Positions 26,924 through 35,066 of a stretch of 55,942 nt of DNA are shown in pieces. The notes below the pieces were generated by a model. The model searched no databases. It was not told the origin of the DNA and worked only from the letters and a program-made list of their open reading frames with translations. The stretch spans positions 1 to 55,942 of the forward strand of contig UQST01000016.1 in the NCBI GenBank assembly GCA_900543815.1, in the 5' to 3' direction. The DNA comes from an uncultured Prevotellaceae bacterium. GTDB taxonomy: Bacteria > Bacteroidota > Bacteroidia > Bacteroidales > Bacteroidaceae. Numbering within the stretch: the stretch's first letter is position 1; each line of letters begins with the position of its first letter. Position numbers and translations under genes: made by a program.

Positions 26924-27489
26924 CTTACCAATACCTTGAATGAGACTTCCCCTGCTTTTACAATGATGGTTCCCGACTGTCCGCGCAGGCTGACTGATGC
27001 CCGTCCGCTCTGGTCGGCGCTGGTCTGTGCGGTGATTTTGCCGTCCGTGGTGGCGGTTGTCACAGTGGTGCCAGCCTTCAGCCCGGCCACTTGCAGCGTG
27101 CCGTCATGGAACGAGAACGAGGGTTTGAGCGTAGTGGAAGTGATTTCCTGTAGGCCGGTCTCGTCCTCGCGGCCAAATGTGCCGATATAGTCACGCTGCT
27201 CCAGCGTGATTTTATAGTCGGCAGATTCCGACATGGGGATGCTGTAATAACACTTGCAGGTTACAGGCTGCAGGTTGACATACTCCTCCCACGTGCCGTC
27301 AGACTGGATGATGGCGTTTCCGTTGTGCACTTTCAGCACAGGTCTGTCGGATATGAAGAAGCTGTACAACTCTGATTCTCCATTCCAGACCACCAATGCC
27401 GCTTTCCTCTCTTCGGCTTTCATGGGGACGATGGCCATCATGCACATGGCGATGAAGGCCAGTCCGTGGGTCAGTAGTTTTGTTTTCAT
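26920..27489 (-). CDS. Small exported protein with a C-terminal beta tail, co-translated with the SusD-like gene
   Basis: A 189-residue exported protein of unknown function. The signal peptide is MKTKLLTHGLAFIAMCMMAI followed by VPMKAEE; the start is the ATG at 27489, not the TTG two codons upstream. The middle is beta-rich (ALVVWNGESELYSFFISDRP). The last 65 residues (DGTLQVAGLKAGTTVTTATT, then GQSGTIIVKAGEVSFKVLVR) resemble the C-terminal beta domain found on many exported Bacteroidetes proteins. The stop overlaps the SusD-like start by 4 bases, which argues that the two products act together at the cell surface. Confidence 0.75.
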   Translation of the reverse strand: MKTKLLTHGLAFIAMCMMAIVPMKAEERKAALVVWNGESELYSFFISDRPVLKVHNGNAIIQSDGTWEEYVNLQPVTCKCYYSIPMSESADYKITLEQRDYIGTFGREDETGLQEITSTTLKPSFSFHDGTLQVAGLKAGTTVTTATTDGKITAQTSADQSGRASVSLRGQSGTIIVKAGEVSFKVLVR

Positions 27490-27538
27490 AATCAACGATA
27501 GTTAGGTTTTACTTCATGTTTTTATTGCATTTGCCCCA

Positions 27539-27546
27539 CAAAAATA
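27539..27546 (-). promoter_or_regulatory. Putative -7 box for the small exported protein and SusD-like pair
   Basis: On the minus strand this reads TATTTTTG, matching TAnnTTTG, about 50 bases upstream of the ATG at 27489 in a very AT-rich stretch. Confidence 0.5.
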
Positions 27547-27625
27547 ATGTTTTATTGCGACATTCTATCATACAAAGCAATGTTTTTGCATAATACAAGG
27601 TATTTTAAGCACCAAATACTACACA

Positions 27626-27680
27626 GAACAAACTTACTTTGCCCATGAAGTATATCTTCTATCGCCAATGCAGAACTACT
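27626..27680 (-). repeat. 23-bp-period repeat array, locus 1 of 2
   Basis: Read on the minus strand, units with AGTAGTTCT, AGATATACT and a degenerate third copy recur every 23 bases. About 50 bases (minus strand, ending CTTCATGGGCAAAGTAAG) align with 35361-35410, differing at only a few positions. Confidence 0.7.
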
Positions 27681-27744
27681 TTTTTCTCCCATTTGACACT
27701 TGAACTTATTATTCATATTATTTATTCATATTATCAAGCACTCA

Positions 27745-27954
27745 ATGAAACAACATGAACCTATTCTGAACTATCCACGGCGTAGTCTGGCATATACTGA
27801 GAAGCACATAAACAAGATTCAGAACCGCTTACTGGCTCTGCCTTGGAAACTGTTTTTCATTGATACGCAAAAGGGCTTTTATCTTCTAAAAGCATTGGGA
27901 ATTTCACCTTCCATGAGGATGCGAGAAATGCGCAGTACTACCGTGAAGGGATGA
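27745..27954 (+). CDS. Hypothetical short protein in an AT-rich island
   Basis: A 69-residue open frame starting MKQHEPILNYPRRSLAYTEK and ending SMRMREMRSTTVKG, basic and with no recognised domain. The frame is open from 27700. It lies between the 23-bp repeat array at 27626-27680 and an inverted repeat at 27931-27967 that overlaps its end. It may be a remnant of a small inserted element. Expression is unproven, and the reading frame could be chance. Confidence 0.3.
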   Translation: MKQHEPILNYPRRSLAYTEKHINKIQNRLLALPWKLFFIDTQKGFYLLKALGISPSMRMREMRSTTVKG

Positions 27955-27967
27955 CGACAGTACTGCG
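27931..27967. repeat. Inverted repeat CGCAGTACT / AGTACTGCG
   Basis: Perfect 9-bp arms at 27931-27939 and 27959-27967. The arm sequence AGTACTGCG also occurs in the 23-bp array at 35362-35440, so the two loci may be related. Confidence 0.5.
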
Positions 27968-28086
27968 ATGCCGGTTGCAAGAGGCTTCTACAGCTTCTTT
28001 ATTAGGTTGGACAAAATGGGATTGAACTCTATCCCATAAACCACACAAACGAAATGACAGCCCCTTATCGGCCAAGCGACAAGATT

Positions 28087-28314
28087 CTAATCCGTCCCGC
28101 AACCTTCTCTCATGCGGCTGAGCTGGTCGAGCAGTTGGATGTGGTGGGCATCCAATTTGCCTTGCAGGATGAGTTTGCGGTTGTATTTCCACCAGTTGAG
28201 GAGACCTCGGTTTTCCACTTTGCGTTTGTCGGGCAGGTGGCGGTGCTCCTGCACATAGGCCAGGAGCTGAGCGTAATGCTCCTGCCAGTTCTGTTCTCTC
28301 TTTGAAACTTTCAT
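28087..28314 (-). CDS. Stand-alone helicase-associated (HA) domain protein
   Basis: A 75-residue protein that consists of one helicase-associated domain: WQEHYAQLLAYVQEHRHLPD, then GLLNWWKYNRKLILQGKLDA and HIQLLDQL. This three-helix domain normally follows DEAD-type helicase domains and probably binds nucleic acid. Here no helicase domain is attached. The start at 28314 (MKVSKREQ) is chosen because the upstream codons to 28398 overlap the terminator of the preceding gene and have no conserved content. Its role is unknown. Confidence 0.6.
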   Translation of the reverse strand: MKVSKREQNWQEHYAQLLAYVQEHRHLPDKRKVENRGLLNWWKYNRKLILQGKLDAHHIQLLDQLSRMREGCGTD

Positions 28315-28334
28315 CTTTGTCTTGCAGAAAAAGA

Positions 28335-28370
28335 GGCGGGTTGCACGAGAGTATTCCTCTGCAACCCGCC
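28335..28370 (-). terminator. Terminator of the outer-membrane barrel gene
   Basis: A perfect 11-bp stem (GGCGGGTTGCA, 28335-28345, with 28360-28370). On the minus strand it is followed by TCTTTTTCTG, a standard T tract. Confidence 0.85.
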
Positions 28371-28419
28371 AGTGTATCCTGTTACTGCCCAGGCACAAGA
28401 GAGTGCCCGTGGCTGCTTA

Positions 28420-29019
28420 TCAGAAGTAGAAGCCCATGCCAAGCTTCAGTCCCACCTCGGTACCCTCGCTGAAGCGGTTGAAGCAGAGGTTGCAATAGAC
28501 TGACGGTTCGATGCTCAGATAACGGTTCACATAGAAGCAGTAGCCCACCTCAGGCGAAAGATGCATGTAGTTGCGGTTGCCATACTTGGTGATCACCGTC
28601 TCGCGCATCAGATGGCTACCGTCGGGAAGCACACTCTCCACGCTGTTGATAGTCTGGGTGGAAGTCACATTGCTGGCATGCTGGAAGGTGAGTCCAAGCC
28701 CCAGGAATATGCCGTTCTGCTCGATGTAGTATCTTCCGCCCACACCCACCTGCAGGTCGTTGCGGTCCTTCATAGTGCCGCGAGCACCCTGATGCTCATA
28801 TCCCAAGCGTCCGTATATCATCCAGCCGTCTTCTACAAAATAGCCGCCGGTAGCCTGAACGCCCATCTTGAACTTGGAGTCCTTGCTGTAGGAAAGTCCC
28901 ATACCGGTAAGTGAAGTGTTGAGATAAGAGGTGTATTTCTCAAACTGGGCAGATGCCGACAGGCTGGTCACTGCCATCAGCAGCACCAGCATACCTTTTC
29001 TCAATGTGGATGTCTTCAT
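28420..29019 (-). CDS. Outer-membrane beta-barrel protein
   Basis: A 199-residue exported protein with a signal peptide (MKTSTLRKGMLVLLMAVTSL then SASAQ) and alternating hydrophobic strands ending in aromatic residues (GLKLGMGFYF at the C-terminus), typical of small OmpA/OmpX-like eight-stranded barrels. Glycine-rich strand pairs such as LQVGVGGRYYIEQNGIFLGL fit that fold. The start at 29019 gives the signal peptide; a longer in-frame form from 29088 does not. A -7-like TAACTTCG is present at 29058-29065 on the minus strand. Specific function unknown. Confidence 0.78.
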   Translation of the reverse strand: MKTSTLRKGMLVLLMAVTSLSASAQFEKYTSYLNTSLTGMGLSYSKDSKFKMGVQATGGYFVEDGWMIYGRLGYEHQGARGTMKDRNDLQVGVGGRYYIEQNGIFLGLGLTFQHASNVTSTQTINSVESVLPDGSHLMRETVITKYGNRNYMHLSPEVGYCFYVNRYLSIEPSVYCNLCFNRFSEGTEVGLKLGMGFYF

Positions 29020-29114
29020 TGCGATATTCTTTAGAGTCGTTATAAATTTAATGAGGGCGAAGTTATGGGATTTTTCCCAAGCCAGCAAGCATCAGTGCCG
29101 CATTTTAGTATGTT

Positions 29115-30539
29115 TTAACTTCTGCCGTCATTGCCTCTCCTGCGCACAAGCCAACACCCGAACAGGGCAGTAAGCAGGCACATGAAGACCAGTCCGCTCA
29201 CGATGCCCACCATGAGAGGCAACTGGAATCCTTCAGGTGCCACCAGTATGTAACTGGTACACACTACGGTCATGAACATGGCAGGAAGCAGGGTAATCCA
29301 GAAGCAGCGCCCCTTACGTGCCAGCCATACACTCACAGCCCACAAGGTCATAAAGGCGAGCGTCTGATTGGACCATGCGAAGTAGCGCCAGAGCACATTG
29401 AAGTCGATGAACAACAGCATGGCACACACAACGAAGATGGGCAAACTGAGCGCGAGACGCTTCCAAAGCTTGTTCTGAGGGAAGTGAAGGAAGTCGGCAG
29501 CCATCAGTCGGGCGCTGCGCAAAGCAGTATCGCCACTGGTGATAGGTGCTGCCACCACACCCAGTATGGCCAGTATGGCTCCTATCCTACCCATCCAACT
29601 GCTGCACAGGGTGCTTACCACCACGGCAGGATTGCCCATATCGGCCAACTGCTGATAGCCGCCGGCATACTTGATGGAGGCTGCTGCCCAAATGAGAGCC
29701 ACCAGTCCCTCGGCTATCATGGCTCCGTAAAAGACGCGACGCCCCATACGCTCACTCTTGAGACAACGTGCCATCATGGGGCTTTGAGTGCCGTGGAAAC
29801 CGCTGATGGCACCACAGGCTATCGTGATGCACAGCATGGGAAACACGGGCAGTCCCTTGGGATGATGGCCCGTGAGAGGGTCAGTGAGTTCGGGCATCCA
29901 GCCGTCATGGGTGAAGATGCCTATTGCCAGACCCACTGCCATGATGAGCATAGCCAGTCCGAAGAGGGGATAGATGCGGCCGATGAGTGCACTCACAGGC
30001 AGCAGAGTGGCCAATATATAATAGAAGAAGATGAGTGCCGACCAGAAGAGGACTGTGCCGCAAGTGCCCCAACCAGACATCATGTTGCTGAGCAGATTGG
30101 CAGGTGTGGCCACAAACACTGCTGCCACCAGCACCAGAAGTACCATGGAAAACACACGCATGAGAAGCCTGATGCCCGAACCCAGTTCATCGCCCACAAA
30201 CTCGGGAATAGACACTCCACCCTTGCGCAGGCTGATCATTCCGCCCATGTAGTCATGCGTGGCACCTGCAAAAATGCAGCCAAACACTATCCACAAGTAG
30301 GCTGCCGGACCAAACAGAATACCCATGATGGCACCGAAGATGGGGCCTGTGCCGGCAATGTTGAGAAACTGGATGAGGAACACTTTCCAAGTGGGCATGG
30401 GGATATAATCTACTCCATCCTGCTTGGTAAAACACGGTGTGGGCCTGTCTGGCTCCACTCCGAACACTCTCTCCACCACTGCGCCGTAGAACACATATCC
30501 AAGCACCAGGGCAACAAGAGAAATACAAAACGAAATCAT
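29115..30539 (-). CDS. cstA: CstA-family carbon-starvation transporter
   Basis: A 474-residue inner-membrane transporter of the CstA family (peptide or pyruvate uptake, induced on carbon limitation in characterised species). The family signatures are present: DGVDYIPMPTWKVFLIQFLN, IAGTGPIFGAIMGILFGP, and ATHDYMGGMISLRKGGVSIP near the N-terminus. About 12 hydrophobic segments are visible. It is the short form common in Bacteroidetes; the E. coli protein is about 700 residues. It is divergent from the GHL10 gene, with the two -7 boxes only about 20 bases apart. Confidence 0.9.
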   Translation of the reverse strand: MISFCISLVALVLGYVFYGAVVERVFGVEPDRPTPCFTKQDGVDYIPMPTWKVFLIQFLNIAGTGPIFGAIMGILFGPAAYLWIVFGCIFAGATHDYMGGMISLRKGGVSIPEFVGDELGSGIRLLMRVFSMVLLVLVAAVFVATPANLLSNMMSGWGTCGTVLFWSALIFFYYILATLLPVSALIGRIYPLFGLAMLIMAVGLAIGIFTHDGWMPELTDPLTGHHPKGLPVFPMLCITIACGAISGFHGTQSPMMARCLKSERMGRRVFYGAMIAEGLVALIWAAASIKYAGGYQQLADMGNPAVVVSTLCSSWMGRIGAILAILGVVAAPITSGDTALRSARLMAADFLHFPQNKLWKRLALSLPIFVVCAMLLFIDFNVLWRYFAWSNQTLAFMTLWAVSVWLARKGRCFWITLLPAMFMTVVCTSYILVAPEGFQLPLMVGIVSGLVFMCLLTALFGCWLVRRRGNDGRS

Positions 30540-30569
30540 GTCTGCTTCTTTTTCTTATAAACTGACGTG

Positions 30570-30577
30570 CAAATTTA
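30570..30577 (-). promoter_or_regulatory. Putative -7 box of cstA
   Basis: On the minus strand this reads TAAATTTG, matching TAnnTTTG, 30 bases upstream of the cstA ATG. Confidence 0.55.
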
Positions 30578-30598
30578 CGAAAAAACGATAAAAAGAAC

Positions 30599-30606
30599 TA
30601 TCTTTG
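30599..30606 (+). promoter_or_regulatory. Putative -7 box of the GHL10 gene (nearly leaderless)
   Basis: TATCTTTG matches the consensus and is only 5 bases from the ATG at 30612. The transcript should therefore start at or next to the start codon. Confidence 0.65.
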
Positions 30607-30611
30607 TGGGC

Positions 30612-32093
30612 ATGAATAAGCTCATAAGGACTTGTGCACTGGCTCTGGCAGCCATACTCTGCACCACATTATACGCGCAGGAACTCTTCTCGCCTGCTCA
30701 TCCCGCACCCAAAAGAGAGGTGCGAGGAGTGTGGGTAACCACACTGGGAGGACTGGACTGGCCTAAGACAAAGGCCAATTCAGCCAACGGTATCGAACGT
30801 CAGAAGCAGGAGCTGAGGCAGATACTGGACCAACTGCAGGCCTGCAAGATGAACACCGTGTTCCTGCAGACACGTGTGCGTGGAAGTGTCATCTACCCCA
30901 GCCGCATCGAGCCATGGGACATCGCGCTCACGGGACAGTACGACAAGAGTCCAGGCTATGACCCTCTGGCCTTTGCCATAGAAGAATGCCACAAGCGTGG
31001 GATGGAACTGCACGCCTGGGTGGTGACTGTTCCGTGCTTCAAGACAGCACAGGCCAAGCGCATGGGCAAGAAAGGGCTGCTGCACACCCACCCCTCCTGG
31101 CTCAAGCGGCATGCCGACTCCTATTATCTGGATCCCGGACTGCCCGGAGTGGCGGAGTACATAGCAGGCATCTGCCAAGAGATAACCGAGAACTATGACA
31201 TCGACGGTATTCACTTCGACTACATTCGTTATCCCGAGAACGCAGAATCCTTCCCCGATGCAGCCACTTACAGGAAATACGGCAAGGGGCAATCCAAGCG
31301 CCAGTGGCGATGCGACAACATCACCGCCATCGCACGGCTGGCCTACCAGCGCATCAAGGCTGTGAAACCCTGGGTAAGGGTAAGCTGTTCGCCTATAGGC
31401 AAATACCAGGACGTATCACGCTATTCTGCCAAGGGATGGGCAGCACTCACCACCGTGCATCAGGATGCACAGGGATGGTTGCGCCAGGGCATTATGGATA
31501 TGCTCTGTCCCATGATGTACTTCCAGGGCGACCACTTCTACCCCTTCGCTGCCGACTGGCAGGAGCAGTCCTACGGGCGCATCATCGTGCCTGGTCTGGG
31601 CATTTACTTCCTGAGTCCGAAAGAGAAGGACTGGGAATGGGGCGTCGTGCAGCGCGAGTTGTGCTACATCCGCCAGCAGCAGTTGGGCGGCCAGGCATAC
31701 TTCCGCAGCCAGTTCCTCACCGACAACACCAAGGGTATCTACGACTATCTGCACGATTCCTATTACCCCTATCCCGCACTCACCCCCGCGCTCACCTGGC
31801 TATGCAGCACTCCGCCAGAGGCTCCCAAGGTGACTACACAAGAGCGGGTGAATGGAGTGAAGGAGCATCTGGTATGGAGCCAGGTGAAAGGAAGCCAAGG
31901 AGATGCATGCCGCTACGTGCTCTATGCCGGCAAGACATCACCCGTGGATACTTCCAACCCTGCCAACATAGTGACAGTGACCGAACAGACAGAATACACC
32001 TACAACCTGCTCTCACGCACCCTCTATGGCCTGCACATGGCGGTGACTGCCATCGACAGGTTTGGCAACGAGAGCCAGCCAACGGAATTCTGA
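30612..32093 (+). CDS. Exported GHL10-type glycoside hydrolase-like protein (DUF187/YngK family)
   Basis: A 493-residue exported protein. The signal peptide is MNKLIRTCALALAAILCTTL then YAQ. The TIM-barrel domain (about residues 30-390) carries EVRGVWVTTLGGLDWP, MNTVFLQTRVRGSVIYPS, GMELHAWVVTVPCF and the characteristic DIDGIHFDYIRYPEN, with acidic residues at the barrel mouth that are candidate catalysts. The last 90 residues look like a fibronectin type III domain. Relatives have been shown or proposed to act on glycans, including cell-wall-linked ones, but the substrate of this member is unknown. The start at 30612 is fixed by the signal peptide and by the -7 box just upstream. The acyl-CoA synthetase gene follows after 33 bases and may be co-transcribed. 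Confidence 0.85.
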   Translation: MNKLIRTCALALAAILCTTLYAQELFSPAHPAPKREVRGVWVTTLGGLDWPKTKANSANGIERQKQELRQILDQLQACKMNTVFLQTRVRGSVIYPSRIEPWDIALTGQYDKSPGYDPLAFAIEECHKRGMELHAWVVTVPCFKTAQAKRMGKKGLLHTHPSWLKRHADSYYLDPGLPGVAEYIAGICQEITENYDIDGIHFDYIRYPENAESFPDAATYRKYGKGQSKRQWRCDNITAIARLAYQRIKAVKPWVRVSCSPIGKYQDVSRYSAKGWAALTTVHQDAQGWLRQGIMDMLCPMMYFQGDHFYPFAADWQEQSYGRIIVPGLGIYFLSPKEKDWEWGVVQRELCYIRQQQLGGQAYFRSQFLTDNTKGIYDYLHDSYYPYPALTPALTWLCSTPPEAPKVTTQERVNGVKEHLVWSQVKGSQGDACRYVLYAGKTSPVDTSNPANIVTVTEQTEYTYNLLSRTLYGLHMAVTAIDRFGNESQPTEF

Positions 32094-32126
32094 CCACATC
32101 TTACACATTATTTATATATAAGGAAT

Positions 32127-34022
32127 ATGAGCAAGAAGACAATCGTTGATGTATTCGAACACAGTGTGAAGGCTTATGCCAACAACACCTTCCTCATGGA
32201 AAAGGTGGGCAAGACATGGGTCAACACCACATACAGGGAAGTGAAGCAGATGGTCTATTGGCTTGGAGCGGGCCTGCAGGAACTGGGCGTGAAGAAAGGC
32301 GACTGCATGGCATTACTGTCAGAGGGACGCAACCTGTGGATAGTGAGCGAACTGGCCATGTTCTATGCAGGTGCCATCAACGTACCCCTGAGCATCAAAC
32401 TGGAGGAGAGCAACGACCTGCTTTTCCGTATGCAGCACGGCGATGTGCGATATATAGTGGTGAGCGGAACGCAACTCAAGAAGGTGCGGGCTATCCGCAA
32501 GGAGCTTACTGCCGTAGAGCGCGTGATTGTGCTCGACAAGCAAGACCAGTGGGAGGAGGGCGAAATAGGACTCGAAGAGGTGATGGAGATGGGTCGCAAG
32601 CGCCTGGCAGAATGCACCCTCGACGAGTTCAAGAGCGTAGGACTGAGCCTGCAGAACTCCGACATCGCCACCATAACCTACACCAGCGGCACTACAGCCG
32701 ACCCTAAAGGCGTGTGTCTGACACACCGCAACTACACAGCCAACGTGGAACAGTGCCTCACCCGAGTACCCATCGACCAGACATGGCGCACGCTCATCAT
32801 CCTGCCTCTCGACCATTGCTTTGCACACGTAGTGGGCTTCTATGTGATGATGATGCAGGGTGCATCGGTAGCCACAGTGCAGAACGGGCGCTCTCCTATG
32901 GAGACTCTGAAAAACATACCACTGAATATCCGCGAGGTGAAACCACACTTCATCCTCTCGGTACCTGCACTGGCCAAGAGTTTCAAGAAGAACATCGAGC
33001 AGAGCATACGCAAACAGGGGACCAAGGTACAGCGCCTCTTCGACATTGCCACAGAGGTTCGCAGGCTCTATTATGGCGAGAGTTGTCTCGACGGCAAAGG
33101 ACTTCGCCTGTTGCTCAAACCGCTTGTGGCGCTGTTTGACAAACTGTTGCTGAGCAAGGTGAGAGAGAGTTTCGGAGGCGAGTTACGCTTCTTCATCGGC
33201 GGTGGAGCCTTGCTCGACAAGGACCTGCAGCGCTTCTACATCGGCATCGGACTGCCTATGTATCAGGGCTACGGCCTCAGCGAAGCCACTCCCGTCATCA
33301 GTACCAACACCCCCGAATATTATCGTCTGGGCAGCAGCGGCAAACTGGTGCAGCCCATACAGTTGCGCATCTGCGACTCTGAAGGCAAGGAACTGCCCCT
33401 GGGCGAACAAGGTGAGATAGTGGTCAAGGGCGAAAACGTGATGGCTGGATACTGGAAGAATCCCGAAGCCACAGCATCCACCGTGCGCGACGGATGGCTC
33501 TATACAGGCGACCTGGGCTATATGAGCAAGGAAGGTCTGCTCTATGTGTTGGGCCGCTTCAAGAGTCTGCTCATCAGCAGCGACGGAGAAAAATACAGCC
33601 CCGAAGGCATTGAGGAGGCTCTGGTAGAACTCTGCGACACCATCGACCAGGTGATGCTCTACAACAACCAGAGTGCCTACACCACTGCCCTTATAGTGCC
33701 CAACCGCGAAGCACTCAAGCGCCGAGGTTGCAATCTGAATACTGAGGACGGTTGCCGTGCGGCTCTGCAGGAAATCCAGAAGGATATCATGCGCTTCCGC
33801 AAGGGAGGTGACCAGCAAGGTATGTTCCCCGAGCGCTGGCTGCCCACCACATTTGCCGTGCTCAAGGAGCCTTTCACCGAGCAGAACCAGATGATAAACA
33901 GCACCATGAAGATGGTGCGAGGCAAGATAGAGAAAGCTTACGCCCAGCGCCTGGACTACATCTACACCAGCGAAGGAAAAGCCATCGAAAACCCACAGAA
34001 CATAGATGCTCTGAAAGCATAA
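32127..34022 (+). CDS. Long-chain acyl-CoA synthetase (AMP-forming)
   Basis: A 631-residue adenylate-forming enzyme that activates fatty acids to acyl-AMP and then acyl-CoA. Family motifs in order: ATP-binding TYTSGTTADPKGV (about residues 184-198), YGLSEATPVIS, DGWLYTGDLGY and GRFKSLLISSDGEKYSPEGIE near the hinge. The length and the insert around KKNIEQSIRKQGTKVQ match the long-chain FACL class. It has no signal peptide, so it is cytoplasmic or peripheral at the inner membrane. It is a housekeeping function; the preceding exported hydrolase has no obvious biochemical link. Confidence 0.92.
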   Translation: MSKKTIVDVFEHSVKAYANNTFLMEKVGKTWVNTTYREVKQMVYWLGAGLQELGVKKGDCMALLSEGRNLWIVSELAMFYAGAINVPLSIKLEESNDLLFRMQHGDVRYIVVSGTQLKKVRAIRKELTAVERVIVLDKQDQWEEGEIGLEEVMEMGRKRLAECTLDEFKSVGLSLQNSDIATITYTSGTTADPKGVCLTHRNYTANVEQCLTRVPIDQTWRTLIILPLDHCFAHVVGFYVMMMQGASVATVQNGRSPMETLKNIPLNIREVKPHFILSVPALAKSFKKNIEQSIRKQGTKVQRLFDIATEVRRLYYGESCLDGKGLRLLLKPLVALFDKLLLSKVRESFGGELRFFIGGGALLDKDLQRFYIGIGLPMYQGYGLSEATPVISTNTPEYYRLGSSGKLVQPIQLRICDSEGKELPLGEQGEIVVKGENVMAGYWKNPEATASTVRDGWLYTGDLGYMSKEGLLYVLGRFKSLLISSDGEKYSPEGIEEALVELCDTIDQVMLYNNQSAYTTALIVPNREALKRRGCNLNTEDGCRAALQEIQKDIMRFRKGGDQQGMFPERWLPTTFAVLKEPFTEQNQMINSTMKMVRGKIEKAYAQRLDYIYTSEGKAIENPQNIDALKA

Positions 34023-34044
34023 CAAGCCCCTACAACCCCTAAGA

Positions 34045-34082
34045 GTAGCCCAGACAGCCCGCCCAAAACTGCTCTGGGCTAC
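34045..34082 (+). terminator. Hairpin after the acyl-CoA synthetase gene
   Basis: GTAGCCCAGA (34045-34054) pairs perfectly with TCTGGGCTAC (34073-34082). There is no T tract, so it may be a weak terminator or an mRNA-stabilising hairpin. The following stretch, 34083-34358, is AT-rich and contains no recognised gene. Confidence 0.5.
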
Positions 34083-34358
34083 CACAGACCCCCTCTCCGA
34101 GTCATCAAAGGACAACATCGGAATACCTGAGATGACAAGAGCTAAAGGCCACACATTACATTCTACAATCACAAAAATCGCATAAAGGCAGTTTAAGAAG
34201 AAAGAAAAAGGAACAAGTCAAACTTAGCTTTCCAAAGTTGCATGGCAGACCTTCAAGTCGAGATGGATATCTCAAGGAGTTCAAGCTGCGTTTGATAAGT
34301 GATGTAGTTACAGGACAGAACAGATATGTGTGGCAAAGCCACAGAAAGGAGAACAGCT

Positions 34359-34583
34359 ATGAGCAAGGAAGAAAAAGACATTGCCCTCTTCGTCGCATTC
34401 TGCATAGAAGAATATGGAGCGGCTAAAGGAATGAGTGGTGAACAAGTGCTCGATTTGTTTTCCAAGTATGGCTTGGTTGACTATCTAAGCGAGTTCTACG
34501 ATGTCCTTCATACCCAGGGCCGTCAATGGCTGATAGAGGAGATAGACGAGTATATAGAAATCAGAAAAGAGAAAGAGGCATGA
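34359..34583 (+). CDS. DUF3791 family small protein (probable antitoxin or accessory)
   Basis: A 74-residue acidic helical protein beginning MSKEEKDIALFVAFCIEEYG with the DUF3791 pattern (a long amphipathic helix, then VLDLFSKYGLVDYLSEFYDV and LHTQGRQWLIEEIDEYI). The ATG at 34359 is preceded by AAAGGAGAACAGCT, a good ribosome-binding site. The stop overlaps the start of the DUF3990 gene (ATGA). DUF3791 proteins are commonly found next to DUF3990 genes. Small size, acidity and position ahead of a predicted ADP-ribosyltransferase suggest an antitoxin or neutralising partner; that role is inference. Confidence 0.8.
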   Translation: MSKEEKDIALFVAFCIEEYGAAKGMSGEQVLDLFSKYGLVDYLSEFYDVLHTQGRQWLIEEIDEYIEIRKEKEA

Positions 34584-35065
34584 AGATATATCACGGAAGT
34601 TTAGAAGTTGTGGAGAATCCCATGATACTCCAGCCAAACCGCTTGCTGGATTATGGCAAAGGTTTCTACACCACGACTTCAGAACAGCAATCCAAGGAAT
34701 GGGTGGAAAGGCGTATGCGTGAAAAGATTGTCAATGGCGGTTATGTCAACGTATATGAGTTCGACGATATAAAAATGCAGGAACTTAAATGCCTTATATT
34801 TGCCGAACCGTCTAAGGAATGGGCGGACTTTGTTATGGCTAACCGAACGCAAAAAGGCTTTACCCACGATTACGATATAGTATATGGTCCTGTTGCAAAT
34901 GATAGAGTCTATTTGCAATTTGGACTATATGAAAGTGGAGCTATCGGTATCGAAACCCTTATTCGTGAACTCAAAACTTACAAATTGATTGACCAATACC
35001 TGTTTCATACAGAAAAAGCATTGGCGGCACTACATTTCATTGAAGCAATTAGAATAGGAAAATAA
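34580..35065 (+). CDS. DUF3990 protein, predicted ADP-ribosyltransferase-fold toxin
   Basis: A 161-residue protein of the DUF3990 family, which belongs with the ADP-ribosyltransferase fold. MKIYHGSLEVVENP carries the candidate NAD-contacting His5, and LDYGKGFYTTTSEQQSKEW carries Tyr30 in the GFYTT context typical of these enzymes. The conserved DYDIVYGPVANDRVY and LYESGA segments follow. If active, it would transfer ADP-ribose from NAD to a cellular or phage target. It is cytoplasmic and overlaps the upstream DUF3791 gene by 4 bases. It is followed after 1 base by another DUF3791-like gene, giving a tight three-gene unit of AT-rich composition unlike the flanks. The target and any anti-phage role are not visible from sequence. 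Confidence 0.8.
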   Translation: MKIYHGSLEVVENPMILQPNRLLDYGKGFYTTTSEQQSKEWVERRMREKIVNGGYVNVYEFDDIKMQELKCLIFAEPSKEWADFVMANRTQKGFTHDYDIVYGPVANDRVYLQFGLYESGAIGIETLIRELKTYKLIDQYLFHTEKALAALHFIEAIRIGK

Positions 35066-35066
35066 T

